A stretch of 64,000 nt of DNA, from assembly GCA_024860875.1 (NCBI GenBank), contig JACPSZ010000007.1:1-64000 (forward strand), given 5' to 3'. The notes under the pieces are model-generated. The model had not been told where the DNA came from and did not search any database. It saw only the letters and a list, made by a program, of their open reading frames with translations. The DNA is from Nitrososphaerota archaeon (GTDB lineage Archaea; Thermoproteota; Nitrososphaeria; Nitrososphaerales; UBA57). The translations under genes were made by a program, and so were the position numbers. The stretch's first letter is position 1. Each line of letters begins with the position of its first letter. Positions 31,342 through 40,716 of this stretch are shown one piece after another.

Positions 31342-32744
31342 GACTGCTTCTTGTTGACCGTGTGTATTGCCTTCCCGAGAATAGCCTCGGCAACCTCCAT
31401 TAACGATTCTGGAAGTGTTGGATGCGGATGTATGGTAAGAGCAATGTCTTCAGCAGTTGCACCCATTTCTATCGCAAGAGCACATTCGCTTATCAAATCC
31501 GATGCATTAGGGCCAACTATCTGAACGCCCAGAACCTGTTTGCTGCTTTTGTCAATTACCATTTTGACGAAACCTTCAGTCTCCATCACTGCCAATGCTC
31601 TTCCTAATGCTGCAAAGGGGAACCTTGCAGAAACTGCATCAAATCCCTGCTTCTTTGCTTCCTCTTCGGTCAAACCAACGCTGGCAACTTCTGGCTCACT
31701 GAATATAGTCGAAGGTAGTGCTTGAGGTTCGTATACACTTGCCAACCCTCCAATAACTTCTCCAGCGACTATGCCTTGCTTGGATGCTCTGTGTGCAAGG
31801 TACGGAGGGCCTGTAATATCGCCAACTGCATAGATTCCTTTAATGTTAGTCGTCATCTTTTCATCTACCTTGACGAAGCCCCTTTGGTCAAGTTGAATTC
31901 CTATTCCTTCAATATTCAAACCTGAAACATTAGCCTTTCTGCCTACAGCAACAAGAATCTTGTCCGCAATTTCATTAGTAGTTCCCTCTTCCGCCTTTAT
32001 CGAAACTTTCAGGCCTTCAGAGCTTCTGCTGAAACTCTGACACGAGGCTTTGAGATATACTTTGACGCCCAACTTCTCAAGTCCTCTTTGCACTACTGCA
32101 ACGATGTCCCTGTCTGTGCCGGCCAATAGAGATGGAGTGACTTCCACGACTGTAACCTTGCTCCCGAGCTTTGCAAACATCGTCCCGAGCTCGAGCCCTA
32201 TGGCCCCTCCTCCAATTACCAGAAGCCTGTTCGGAGGGTTTTCAAGCTCCATGACCTCCTTTGAGGAGATCACATCCTTTCCGTCTATGGGGAAGTTTGG
32301 GATAGACAGGGGGTAGGAGCCAGTAGCAATTACGAAGTTATCAGCTTCAAGAACTTCGGTCTTATCGCCTTTAACCTCGATCTGTTTCCTGCTCAGAAAC
32401 TTTACATGGCCGTAGGCTATCTCTACAGAGTTTGCCTTTAGCAGAAACCCAATCCCAGAAACGAGCTTATCAACAACGCCCTGCTTCCACTGTTGGAGCT
32501 TCTTGAAATCTATGCTGACATTATCAAATTGCAGTCCCATCTGCGAAGCATGCTTCGCCTTATCCAGAAACTTGCTAGCATTTATCAAAGCCTTTGAAGG
32601 TATGCAGCCATAGTTCAAACACTCGCCTCCAAGCTTATGTTTCTCGACAAGCACTACTTTCTTGCCCAGCTGCGCAAGCCTTATAGCTGCTACGTATCCC
32701 CCGGGTCCCGCCCCTATGACTACTGCGTCTGCATGTCGAGGCAT
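31338..32744 (-). CDS. lpdA: dihydrolipoamide dehydrogenase
   Basis: 468 residues. FAD-binding GAGPGGYVAAIRLAQLG at the start, redox-active GGECLNYGCIPSKA with the two Cys about residues 40-45, a second dinucleotide fold GGGAIGLELGTMFAKLG near 178, and the C-terminal HPHPTLPES that provides the catalytic His and Glu. It is the E3 component of 2-oxo acid dehydrogenase or glycine cleavage systems; no E1 or E2 gene is near. An alternative function is NAD-dependent disulfide reduction with lipoate. Confidence 0.9.
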   Translation of the reverse strand: MPRHADAVVIGAGPGGYVAAIRLAQLGKKVVLVEKHKLGGECLNYGCIPSKALINASKFLDKAKHASQMGLQFDNVSIDFKKLQQWKQGVVDKLVSGIGFLLKANSVEIAYGHVKFLSRKQIEVKGDKTEVLEADNFVIATGSYPLSIPNFPIDGKDVISSKEVMELENPPNRLLVIGGGAIGLELGTMFAKLGSKVTVVEVTPSLLAGTDRDIVAVVQRGLEKLGVKVYLKASCQSFSRSSEGLKVSIKAEEGTTNEIADKILVAVGRKANVSGLNIEGIGIQLDQRGFVKVDEKMTTNIKGIYAVGDITGPPYLAHRASKQGIVAGEVIGGLASVYEPQALPSTIFSEPEVASVGLTEEEAKKQGFDAVSARFPFAALGRALAVMETEGFVKMVIDKSSKQVLGVQIVGPNASDLISECALAIEMGATAEDIALTIHPHPTLPESLMEVAEAILGKAIHTVNKKQS

Positions 32745-32765
32745 AACCAGCCTAATTCCGAACTG

Positions 32766-34460
32766 CTAATAACGGTTTATTTGCTTCCGACTCTGCTGCG
32801 ATCTTACAGCAAGGATGATGAAGCCCGTAGTTGCTATTATCGTAGTGACTAATGCTGTAGAAGAATCAAAACGTAGCGATTCTGGAGGAGGGTTTATCGT
32901 CTGAGGCACCGATGCTAATGTCTTGTTTGCAAATTCGATTTCCTTGACGTAAGTTCTTCCCGTTAGAGGGTTCAGCAGGTTTTCTGCGGGTGCGTAGTTG
33001 TCTGTGAAGAGAGGTGCATCATCAGTGGAAGGGTTTTTCGAAAGCCTGCTAGCCAGATACTCGTTTATCCTTGGGAGTTTGACAATCGTTGCTGCTTTTT
33101 CCTGCAGAACGCTTATGGAAAATCTTTCAGGCGACTTTGTTGCTACGACTATGATGTTCTGAATTAATGGAGTTTCCCCAGAAACGGGGTAGACATCGGC
33201 GTTTGGGAAGACGGATTGCATAGTCTTCAGCATCGAATGAAATATTGCAGAAGAATCCCCGTCTATAGAGGCTATGACATTTGAGACTATTATCCCATCG
33301 TCGCTGAGCCTGTTGCTGACTAGCTCGAAAAATTCCTTGGTCATTAGGTGAAACGGTATGTAGGTCTTTGCATACGCATCAAGGACAACTAGATCGTAAT
33401 TCTTGTCAGTATTTGCCAAATATGTTCTGCCATCTTCGGTGAATATATTCAACCGTGAGCTTTCTTCTACAAAGAAGTACTGCTCTGCAGCTTTTACTAC
33501 ATCAGGGTCTATTTCGACTGCATCGACTTTGACATTCGGATAATCGTTCAGGAACCTCTTTGGAGTTGAGAACCCTCCTCCTCCAACGAAAAGCACGTTT
33601 TCTATGTTAGGGCTGTATGCCATTGCCATATGGAAGAATCCCGTGTAAGGGTATACAACCCTGTCCCTGTCCCTCAAGTCTATGGCGCTATGAAAATTGT
33701 TATCGAGTAGGAGCGTCCTTATGCCCGTTATGACATCGTCCTGAACGACGAGCTTATGGTACAACGTATCCTTACTGAATATCACTCCTCCGCTCGGTAT
33801 CTGGGGAGCAACTGCAAAGCCTACCGAAAGTGCAATGAGAAGAACTGCGAGCACCTTCAGTCGGGAAGCAAGGCCAAAGAGTGAAGCGAGAATCAAAATC
33901 GAACTTAGAATGTAGAGTATTGTATTGACTCCGAGTTCAGGTATGAGGACAAAAGTTGTCAAGAATGTTCCAGCTATGCTGCCAATTGTTGAAAGCGAAT
34001 AGAGGTTGCCCGAAGTCCTGCCTACTCTGTCAAGAGACCTCGTGCTCAGCTTTATTGCGTACGGAGCGACACCTCCAAGCATAAACGAAGGGAGCACTAG
34101 AATCAAGAGTGCTGCCGCAAGAGGACCATATCGCTCTCCAAGACGGAGTGAAAGCACGAACTGAAAGAGTAAAGGTGTTGCATAGGTTATGAACAGAGTA
34201 TAAACCCCTGTAAAGAAAATAAACAATGAAAACTGGCTGTAACTGGGGTTTACGTCAGCCTTCTTCCCTCCATAGTAATATCCACAGGCAAGGCCGAATA
34301 ACACTACTCCGATAAGACTGCCCCAGACGAATAACGTACTTCCATAGTAAGGTGCAAGCAATCTGCTGCTGAGGAGCTCAAGTACCATTACTGCCGCCCC
34401 AGCTATTATTACCTGTATTCTAAGAATAAGCGAGAACCTCTTCTCCGCGCCTTTTGCCAT
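32766..34460 (-). CDS. membrane-fused spermidine synthase-like protein
   Basis: 564 residues. The N-terminal half has about seven hydrophobic spans (from residue 10 to 230). The C-terminal half has the spermidine-synthase Rossmann fold: NVLFVGGGGFSTPKRFL near residue 288, VDAVEIDPDVVKAA, EDGRTYLAN and YDLVVLDAYAKTYIPFHL (near 345). Such fused proteins may transfer aminopropyl groups at the membrane, or lack that activity; the usual catalytic Asp is in the DAYA segment. A final TM span (residues 535-555) closes it. No other polyamine gene is near. Confidence 0.8.
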   Translation of the reverse strand: MAKGAEKRFSLILRIQVIIAGAAVMVLELLSSRLLAPYYGSTLFVWGSLIGVVLFGLACGYYYGGKKADVNPSYSQFSLFIFFTGVYTLFITYATPLLFQFVLSLRLGERYGPLAAALLILVLPSFMLGGVAPYAIKLSTRSLDRVGRTSGNLYSLSTIGSIAGTFLTTFVLIPELGVNTILYILSSILILASLFGLASRLKVLAVLLIALSVGFAVAPQIPSGGVIFSKDTLYHKLVVQDDVITGIRTLLLDNNFHSAIDLRDRDRVVYPYTGFFHMAMAYSPNIENVLFVGGGGFSTPKRFLNDYPNVKVDAVEIDPDVVKAAEQYFFVEESSRLNIFTEDGRTYLANTDKNYDLVVLDAYAKTYIPFHLMTKEFFELVSNRLSDDGIIVSNVIASIDGDSSAIFHSMLKTMQSVFPNADVYPVSGETPLIQNIIVVATKSPERFSISVLQEKAATIVKLPRINEYLASRLSKNPSTDDAPLFTDNYAPAENLLNPLTGRTYVKEIEFANKTLASVPQTINPPPESLRFDSSTALVTTIIATTGFIILAVRSQQSRKQINRY

Positions 34461-34501
34461 TATTCAGTATGATATTCAAGAAGTTTAACAACTTTCCTGA
34501 A

Positions 34502-34687
34502 TCATTCTTCGATTTCTTCTTCGTCCTTTACAGCGATGCTGTCTATGCCCCACGCATCATGTATCTGTGTTTTGTGCAGCTGCTCCCAGAGCTTAACTTC
34601 CCACTCTGAATTCGTCTTTGGGCTCTTCTTACCCTTCGGTTTTTTGGTTAAGATCAGCCTTACCGTGGCTACCTTCTGCTTTGCCAT
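34502..34687 (-). CDS. 61-residue basic/acidic small protein
   Basis: Starts MAKQKVATVRLILTKKPKG (ATG 34687; an upstream TTG at 34702 would add five residues) and ends in an acidic tail (VKDEEEIEE), with NSEWEVKLWEQLHKTQIHDAW in the middle. The layout of a Lys-rich start, one helix and an acidic tail suggests a nucleic-acid or ribosome-associated protein, but no family is recognised. The 41-base gap to the preceding spermidine-synthase-like gene leaves room for its own terminator. Confidence 0.6.
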   Translation of the reverse strand: MAKQKVATVRLILTKKPKGKKSPKTNSEWEVKLWEQLHKTQIHDAWGIDSIAVKDEEEIEE

Positions 34688-34729
34688 CTGCACTACAATC
34701 AAAAATCTGCTAATAAAAGCCTACTAATC

Positions 34730-35113
34730 TTAGGAGCTTGGCTTATCGCAAATATGACAAGAATCCACGTCATAATCCGGCTCCATCTCTCTATGAATGT
34801 CGCACAATAGCCTGTTCTTCCTGATAAAGTCGGTGGCCCTGTTGAACCTGTCCATAACGTCAATTTCGTCAGCCCCATTTGCTATCATCGAGGCTATGAC
34901 GTCGCAATGCATTTCTATCTCCCTCTCCCTCTGCCATTTCTCCCTCTTGCCTCTAGTCTGACGCATGTAATTGCTTATGGCTGCCTGCGTTACCCCTAAC
35001 TTTGCTGCTACCTGCTGCTGGTTCATGTCGTAAACTTCCATGAGCCTTTTAGCCACTATGGCCCTCAAGTACGGGATTACTGCTTTGGCCTCGATCTCGC
35101 TTGGTAGTAGCAT
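34730..35113 (-). CDS. XRE-like HTH regulator with C-terminal zinc-type Cys/His (COG2522-like)
   Basis: 127 residues. A helix-turn-helix (NQQQVAAKLGVTQAAISNYM, about residues 31-50) is followed by a basic helix and a C-terminal Cys-Asp-Ile-His ... Cys-His-Ile-Cys cluster likely to bind zinc. This layout matches the archaeal regulators of the COG2522 type. Its upstream promoter region faces the small membrane protein gene. Targets are unknown. Confidence 0.65.
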   Translation of the reverse strand: MLLPSEIEAKAVIPYLRAIVAKRLMEVYDMNQQQVAAKLGVTQAAISNYMRQTRGKREKWQREREIEMHCDVIASMIANGADEIDVMDRFNRATDFIRKNRLLCDIHREMEPDYDVDSCHICDKPSS

Positions 35114-35275
35114 TTGGCATGTTTTCTTCTAATGGTGCGTATTTATGGAATTCGCGAATAATTGGGATTGATTACTACTTACACGGTTAATGAGATTATT
35201 ATCTCAAATGACGACAATGTAAGGTTTCTTAACATGCAGGTCAGCAGTTAAGTACACTTTCAACTATATTGTGGA

Positions 35276-35500
35276 ATGATCTCTTATGCAAACATGGGGA
35301 GATTCGCCATAATTGCAGGGCTGTCCATGTTGGGCTTCCTTGTAGGGTTCGGATGCTATTTCTTAGTTGATGGCTTGGCATTCTACGCTGCAAAAATATT
35401 AGTCAATACGGAATCTGTTATGGCAATAGTTTCGGGCATGGCAGGCTCATTCCTTAGTGTATTTTCGCTAATGCTATGGGAGAAGCTGACCAGACGCTAA
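35276..35500 (+). CDS. small two-TM membrane protein
   Basis: 74 residues with two hydrophobic spans (about 12-31 and 44-66) and a short basic tail (KLTRR). ATG at 35276 is about 26 bases from an AT-rich stretch. It sits between the HTH regulator and the ABC-2 permease, facing the regulator. No family recognised. Confidence 0.55.
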   Translation: MISYANMGRFAIIAGLSMLGFLVGFGCYFLVDGLAFYAAKILVNTESVMAIVSGMAGSFLSVFSLMLWEKLTRR

Positions 35501-35502
35501 TC

Positions 35503-36267
35503 CTATACGCCCAGTTTCCTGAAAGCTAATGATGCAGCTGCCACAAAGAATGCCGTTGCAACTCCTATGCCGAGTATATCCATCGGGAGCGCAGAAAGGT
35601 TTCCCGTGATCATGAGCGCCCTTAACGCAGCAACAAAATATGTCATCGGATTCACAAGAGAGACGACCTGAAGCCAGACAGGCATCAGGTCTACAGGATA
35701 AAGGGCATTACTTGCGAAGAAAAGCGGCATCGAAATCAGCTGGACTATGCCCATTACCCTCTCTCTGGTCTTGAGTAGCACCGTGACAAGAATTGAAAGG
35801 CTTGAGAAGCAGATGCCGAATATCACGACGAGGACAATGACCGCAACCATGTAAGCAGGGTTGGAAATTATGCTGACTCCAAGCAAGAACGCTATAGCCA
35901 GTATTATGCCTGCCTGAAACAAGCTCTTGACACCTCCTGCTAGAGCCTTTCCCAGTACTATGGACGTTCTTGGTATCGGCGCAGATAGCAATCTATCGAG
36001 CTGCCCAAAATCCCTCTCCCAGACCAAGCTAACTCCCGTAAATATTGACATGAAAAGAACAGACTGAGCTAAGACACCGGGAGTGATATACGCAAGATAA
36101 GAAACCCCTGCAAGCGGAATCTGTCGAATCTGGCTGAATACCGAACCGAATATTGTAAGCCATAGAATTGGAGTTATAGCCCGTATTACGATGTCGCTTT
36201 GATCTCGCATCATCTTGCGAAGTTCCAGCTCAAGCACTATGCCAGACTTCTCTACGATTGGTAGCAA
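35503..36267 (-). CDS. ABC-2 type exporter permease
   Basis: 254 residues with six hydrophobic spans, typical of ABC-2 (DrrB-like) permeases: an N-terminal segment ending in ITPILWLTIFGSVF, then SYLAYITPGVLAQS and the large FASNALYPVDLMPVWLQ loop near residue 190. It starts four bases after its ATPase gene ends, so they form an exporter pair. The likely cargo is a lipid, drug or polysaccharide; sequence alone does not tell. Confidence 0.85.
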   Translation of the reverse strand: MLPIVEKSGIVLELELRKMMRDQSDIVIRAITPILWLTIFGSVFSQIRQIPLAGVSYLAYITPGVLAQSVLFMSIFTGVSLVWERDFGQLDRLLSAPIPRTSIVLGKALAGGVKSLFQAGIILAIAFLLGVSIISNPAYMVAVIVLVVIFGICFSSLSILVTVLLKTRERVMGIVQLISMPLFFASNALYPVDLMPVWLQVVSLVNPMTYFVAALRALMITGNLSALPMDILGIGVATAFFVAAASLAFRKLGV

Positions 36268-36271
36268 TAGA

Positions 36272-37270
36272 TCACCCCATCCGCCTGATGGTTCGCCGCA
36301 CCTGTCTTACCTGCTGCCATTCCCCTCCAGACTCGACCTCTCCCATGCGCGAGCCTACGTACTTTAGAAATACATCGTCCAATGTCGGCCTCTGCGCCGA
36401 GATTGATTCTATCTGAACTCCGCCATCCGCAAGACTTTCGACAAAACCTGCCAAGCGCCTTTCTGCACTTTCAACGACCATGCTAATCGACTTTTCATTT
36501 ATCATGTTAACCTTCACTCCCTGCTTTTCAAGCAGAGCAGCAGCCCTCTTTGCATTATCTTTAACCTCTATCGTCACGATGTCACCTCCAAGGCCGCGTT
36601 TTAGCTCTGCTGGGGTCCCTACAGCAACGATCTTTCCACGGTTCATAATAGCTATTCTTTGGCATAGAGCGTCGGCTTCTGCCATGTCGTGCGTTGTCAT
36701 GAATATCGTAATTCCATGCTCTTTTACCAGCATCCGCAGGAGCTCCCAGATGACCCTTCTTCCTTGAGGGTCGAGCCCTATCGTCGGTTCGTCCAAGATC
36801 AGGAGCTTCGGAGAATGTATCAGAGCAGTGCCTATCTCCAGCCTGCGCATCATGCCTCCAGAGTAATGGCGTACAACATCGTTAGCCCTTTCGCCGATCC
36901 CCAGAAGATTCAGCATCTGTTCAATTTTTTCCCTGCGCTTATCGCTCGAAACGCCGTGTATCTTAGCCGCTATGAGCAGGTTTTCGTATCCGCTGAGCTC
37001 GCTGGTGAGCGAGAGGCTTTGGGGAACATAGCCTATGCTCTTCCTTACATCATCAGGATTTTCAATGACGCTTGTACCAAAAATCTCTAACCTCCCTGCT
37101 GTTGGCCTTGTCAAGGTCGTCATGCACCTTATGGCCGTAGTCTTACCAGCACCATTTGGTCCTAGACATCCAAAAATTTCATTTTCTTCAACATCGAACG
37201 AAATGCTGTCGACGGCCTTCAGGCTGTTGTATTGTTTCACCAAGTTTGTGACGGCTATAGCTTTTGACAT
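36272..37270 (-). CDS. ABC-2 type exporter ATPase (DrrA-like)
   Basis: 332 residues. Walker A GPNGAGKTT near residue 38, Q-loop GYVPQSLSLT, signature HYSGGMMRRLEIG near 140, Walker B KLLILDEPTIGLDP near 162 and H-loop MTTHDM. The C-terminal DrrA-type region ends with ISAQRPTLDDVFLKYVG. It powers export by the adjacent permease. ATG 37270, with an AT-rich region before it, next to tRNA-Val on the other strand. Confidence 0.9.
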   Translation of the reverse strand: MSKAIAVTNLVKQYNSLKAVDSISFDVEENEIFGCLGPNGAGKTTAIRCMTTLTRPTAGRLEIFGTSVIENPDDVRKSIGYVPQSLSLTSELSGYENLLIAAKIHGVSSDKRREKIEQMLNLLGIGERANDVVRHYSGGMMRRLEIGTALIHSPKLLILDEPTIGLDPQGRRVIWELLRMLVKEHGITIFMTTHDMAEADALCQRIAIMNRGKIVAVGTPAELKRGLGGDIVTIEVKDNAKRAAALLEKQGVKVNMINEKSISMVVESAERRLAGFVESLADGGVQIESISAQRPTLDDVFLKYVGSRMGEVESGGEWQQVRQVRRTIRRMG

Positions 37271-37358
37271 CTAAAATGCGGTGCAATAGGTACAATAAAA
37301 CAGATACGGGAATGAAGTCTGCAAACGTATATTAGATATACGCTGAAGTGGCTTTTGA

Positions 37359-37447
37359 GGGCCGGTCGTCTAGCTTGGTTAGGACATCGCTCTGACAGTT
37401 CTTCCAGAAGACGGCGAAGGTCGGTGGTTCAAATCCGCCCCGGCCCA
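37359..37447 (+). tRNA. tRNA-Val (GAC) with a 14-base intron
   Basis: Acceptor GGGCCGG/CCGGCCC with A73; D-stem GTCT/GGAC; anticodon stem TCGCT/GGCGA; loop CT-GAC-A then an intron GTTCTTCCAGAAGA (37398-37411) then C. T-arm GGTGG TTCAAAT CCGCC. A TATA-like ATTAGATATA lies at 37331-37340, some 20-28 bases upstream. No CCA encoded. Confidence 0.9.
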
Positions 37448-37459
37448 CTAAATTCTGGT

Positions 37460-39655
37460 TTATGGGAACTTGTAGTCCTTGTTGATCTTGTATACCAGTA
37501 CGCCTGTGAATATTCCAGCCGGAGCGTCCTGCTTAATGCTTGACGACTCGAATGCTAATGCTAGAGGACCGTTACCGTCTGCAGGGTAATTCATCTGATA
37601 AGTGTACAGGGCGTTCCTACCCCTCTCCCAGTTCGCGCCGACCAGCCTCCCCTCTGCATCGATGTAATTGTTCAGCTTAAAGGGCATCATCTTTCCCAGC
37701 AGTGTATTGTCCCAGAAGGCTGTCTTTGGCGTGAATTCGTCTTCATATAAGAAGGTGTTTTGGTCGAACCCTCCGATCCTTATGAACCACTGCTTCTTGC
37801 TCTCCTCCCCTCCGCCTCCAAGGACGTGCACTTTGCCGAGGTTCTGATCTTCGACCTTCTGCCCTGCAATGAATATCAGTATGTAATCAGCTTGGAGATC
37901 CTTAGCAATTCTCACTCCTTCCTGCTCAGGCGACATAAACATCTGTGCAAGAGTGGCAATCCTCGTTGAGTTTATCGTTGCGTTATCGGCAAGGCTTGTC
38001 CTGTTGCCCATAACCGTGATCCAGTACCCATAGTCCCACCAAGCAGCCATTACGGCATTTTGAACGGTGTTTTCTTTCATCCATGAAAGTGCCTCGAACC
38101 AGTCAGGCCTCTGCGATCTGTATCCCGTGCCGGCGTTCACTATGCTAACAGGTGTGTCGGCAGCCTTTACCCAAGTTCCCCTTGTATCGTTTGCAGATGC
38201 AGGTGCTACAACAGGGAATGCTAGTATGGCTATCATGAATATTACGTAGAGGACCTTCATTTCAGATCTAACCGAGAATACGACAGACTTTTTCTTTCCA
38301 GCCCCTCCTACTGCAGGCCTGAATATTGCCGAGGTGACCTCTGCGAAGCCTACGCCTGCCAGCATTGCGTAAGCAAGCGACGAGAATACCAAGAGCCTTG
38401 AGAATGATGATGCTATGTAGATCGACGAGATTCCTAGTACAAGGGCGAATACGGAGTTCAGGTTTCTCCTTCTGAACAAGGTAATTACACCAAAGCCCCC
38501 AAGGAACAGAATGGCATAGTAAGCGTCAAAGTACTCTGCCCCCGTTGGAATGAAGTGCTCTGCGACGGATTCTACTAGCGGGTTCCCGGTCCTCTGGAAT
38601 GGGAATAATACAGTCTGATACCTTCCGCTTATGCCAGATACTAAACCGAAACTCATGAACGCTACAGCTCCAAGAACTACTGCCAAAACAGTTCTGGTCA
38701 GAGCCTTTCTGTACTCCTTTGGGTCAGTCACGCCTTTTACAATATAGGCTAGTATTGAAAACCCTAGCCCAGCAAGGAGTGCCAGACCAGATGGATTGGT
38801 AACTATGCTAGGCCCCGGTCGAGGGAACATGGCACTTGAAAGAAGGTTAATTGCTACGAATATCGTCCCTCCAATAACCGTTCTCCTCTGGTCTACGCCC
38901 AAGAACGGAGATAGCAATAACAGTAGTCCGAATACAGCTCCAAAGTAGAGAGAGCCACCCCACGCCGTGTTTGCGTAGCCGAGCAGGAAGCCAGAAAGGA
39001 CTGCCCTAATTAAGAAGCTTCTGAGGTTTATTTTAGAATCGTAAATTGTCAGGAATAGATAGGCTCCTGCAGTTGCCAGGAAGAGGGCGAAAGGCTCAGA
39101 CTTGAACCAGCCCAGGTTCCCTCTTGATATTATCGGCGTTGAAACTGCTATCACGAGAGCCGCCAAGAGTCCTCCTCCAGCACCTGCAACCCTCCTGACG
39201 AGAAGGAACATCGTCATCGTTGTGAGAGCACCGAAGACTGCGGGGAACATGACAAGGTAGTCGTATAAACTAACTGAAGAGGCGAATAAGTTTCTAAGTA
39301 CTAGATAGCTCAACGCTCCTCCAAAGTGCAATCCTACCTGCGATGTTCTTGCTACGGGCCTCCCTTCAGGGTACCATGTCTTGTTGTCGTTCCAAGTAAA
39401 ATAATCTGCAAAGCCTGCAAGGCCTTTTTGGTCGAAACTCTTTACAACATGGTCTGTTGCGTAATAGTCGAAGAATGGGTCAAATTCGTTTAGATAATAG
39501 CCGTATCTGGCAGGGTAAACTCTCATTATGAGTGCTGAGGCGAATATTGCCACGAGTGCTAGAGCTATGAGGATGTTCTTCCGTGAAATTTCTGGGCGCC
39601 TGAACAACCCTTTTGCTGTAACTTCTGCCTTCTTAGCTTCAGTTTCGCTAGCCAT
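37460..39655 (-). CDS. aglB: oligosaccharyltransferase AglB (STT3 family)
   Basis: 731 residues. Many N-terminal hydrophobic spans follow a cytoplasmic start; an early DPFFDYYAT supplies the conserved Asp near residue 60. The WWDYG motif with its flanking sequence (AAWWDYGYW) is near residue 538, and the C-terminal globular domain follows. It transfers glycan from dolichyl carriers to Asn in proteins, at the outer face of the membrane. UppP in this window would recycle the carrier. Upstream of it lies the orphan CRISPR-like repeat. Confidence 0.9.
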   Translation of the reverse strand: MASETEAKKAEVTAKGLFRRPEISRKNILIALALVAIFASALIMRVYPARYGYYLNEFDPFFDYYATDHVVKSFDQKGLAGFADYFTWNDNKTWYPEGRPVARTSQVGLHFGGALSYLVLRNLFASSVSLYDYLVMFPAVFGALTTMTMFLLVRRVAGAGGGLLAALVIAVSTPIISRGNLGWFKSEPFALFLATAGAYLFLTIYDSKINLRSFLIRAVLSGFLLGYANTAWGGSLYFGAVFGLLLLLSPFLGVDQRRTVIGGTIFVAINLLSSAMFPRPGPSIVTNPSGLALLAGLGFSILAYIVKGVTDPKEYRKALTRTVLAVVLGAVAFMSFGLVSGISGRYQTVLFPFQRTGNPLVESVAEHFIPTGAEYFDAYYAILFLGGFGVITLFRRRNLNSVFALVLGISSIYIASSFSRLLVFSSLAYAMLAGVGFAEVTSAIFRPAVGGAGKKKSVVFSVRSEMKVLYVIFMIAILAFPVVAPASANDTRGTWVKAADTPVSIVNAGTGYRSQRPDWFEALSWMKENTVQNAVMAAWWDYGYWITVMGNRTSLADNATINSTRIATLAQMFMSPEQEGVRIAKDLQADYILIFIAGQKVEDQNLGKVHVLGGGGEESKKQWFIRIGGFDQNTFLYEDEFTPKTAFWDNTLLGKMMPFKLNNYIDAEGRLVGANWERGRNALYTYQMNYPADGNGPLALAFESSSIKQDAPAGIFTGVLVYKINKDYKFP

Positions 39656-40004
39656 GTACGTTTGAGCGGTCTATTATGACCTCTTATTAACCCTTAACCA
39701 GAAATTAGATTTGGATTATTTGAAAGGGTTAGGTTGATTTGCCCAATTCACCCATTCTTCAAATTTTTTCGCCTAACATTGAAATTCTGAAAGTGCCAGT
39801 TCTAGGTTTAGAGGTTGAGTCTAAGTATCCAAACCTTATGGCCATCTATTCAATTCCCGCCCCTGCACAAAGGGGCCCGTATGGGGGGATGGTATTTAAA
39901 GTACTTTCAATCCTACAATAGTTCGATTCAAACTTGTGACCTACTTCGTTACAGGTACAGTTACAAAATGTACTATAGAGATCAAAAGGGTGGAAAAGTC
40001 ATGA
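39656..40004. other. gap after STT3 start; contains an orphan CRISPR-like repeat
   Basis: 349 bases without a supportable gene. Contents: an AT-rich segment likely to hold the aglB promoter (39661-39770); a GC-rich patch (about 39856-39892) with CCCGCCCC and GGGGCCCG runs; and the CRISPR-like 30-mer at 39904-39933. No second repeat, leader or cas gene is visible. Confidence 0.5.
39904..39933 (-). CRISPR. orphan CRISPR-repeat-like 30-mer
   Basis: On the minus strand it begins GTTTGAATCG and ends GTAGGATTGAAAG; on the plus strand it begins CTTTCAATCC and ends GATTCAAAC. The 30-base length and the CTTTCAATCC...GATTnnAAC frame match archaeal type I/III repeats. Only one copy is present and no spacer array follows, so it would be a remnant or an isolated repeat. 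Confidence 0.45.
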
Positions 40005-40664
40005 TTAGTACTTCATGCCATGCCTGAACGCTATCAGCCTTGCTGACCTCACATCTCTGACTGAACGTATGTTCGGCTTTATCGCTGCAGAAGTTCCGCT
40101 CTCATCAACTATCTCAATGTGAACATCATTTCCAGCTCTAATCCTCAATGTTTCGGCAAGTTCAGCAGCAAGTTTTGGATTGCCATTCCCAATTCTTACA
40201 ATTTTGCTCCTTCTTTGCCCCGATTTCAGCAATTTCAAAATTCTTTGAATAGCCTCTTCGGAAGAGCCGAGAACCTCTCCGTAGAGTTCAGAGTTGCCAT
40301 AATAACCTACGACCCCAATCCTTCTTCCTGGATCGACGCCAACTACCAGAGGCTCATCCCTGTCAACCTGCAACTGCTTCAGAATCTTCTGCTTTGCAAC
40401 GTCTTCATCGTTTTCAATATCCTCCAGCAAAACAACATCAATCCCAACAATCAGGTCTTTTTCTTTAGAAGTGGTAATTGCTAGTTTGACTCCCTCGGGA
40501 ATTTCGGTACCTGGAGCCATACTTGTAAACGGAACCTTGATCCTCCTCAAAATCGAAGTGATCTTGTAATATGCCCTCCCATCAAGAGTCGCTACTGCAA
40601 CAGGGAGGAGGACATCCTTGTTAGATCTTATCTCTATCACCGCTGAAATACGAACAAGTTTCAA
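40005..40664 (-). CDS. RuvC/YqgF-like RNase H-fold protein
   Basis: 219 residues. The C-terminal 130 residues have an RNase H/YqgF-like layout: VVGVDPGRRIGVVGYYG near residue 110 (first acidic residue in VDPG), a KIVRIGNGNPKLAAELAET segment near 155, and DESGTSAAIK near 190 for the later acidic residue. The N-terminal 80 residues are a separate alpha/beta domain. Related proteins act as Holliday-junction resolvases or in RNA maturation. It is divergent from the RecA-fold gene, a DNA-repair-like pairing. Confidence 0.55.
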   Translation of the reverse strand: MKLVRISAVIEIRSNKDVLLPVAVATLDGRAYYKITSILRRIKVPFTSMAPGTEIPEGVKLAITTSKEKDLIVGIDVVLLEDIENDEDVAKQKILKQLQVDRDEPLVVGVDPGRRIGVVGYYGNSELYGEVLGSSEEAIQRILKLLKSGQRRSKIVRIGNGNPKLAAELAETLRIRAGNDVHIEIVDESGTSAAIKPNIRSVRDVRSARLIAFRHGMKY

Positions 40665-40716
40665 TTCCCTTCTTAAATACTAGACGCCTGAAATCAGCGA
40701 AGGTCGCTCCATCAGA

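Noticed and set aside
39904-39990. A CRISPR array
   Set aside because: Only one repeat-like sequence; no second copy at spacer distance.
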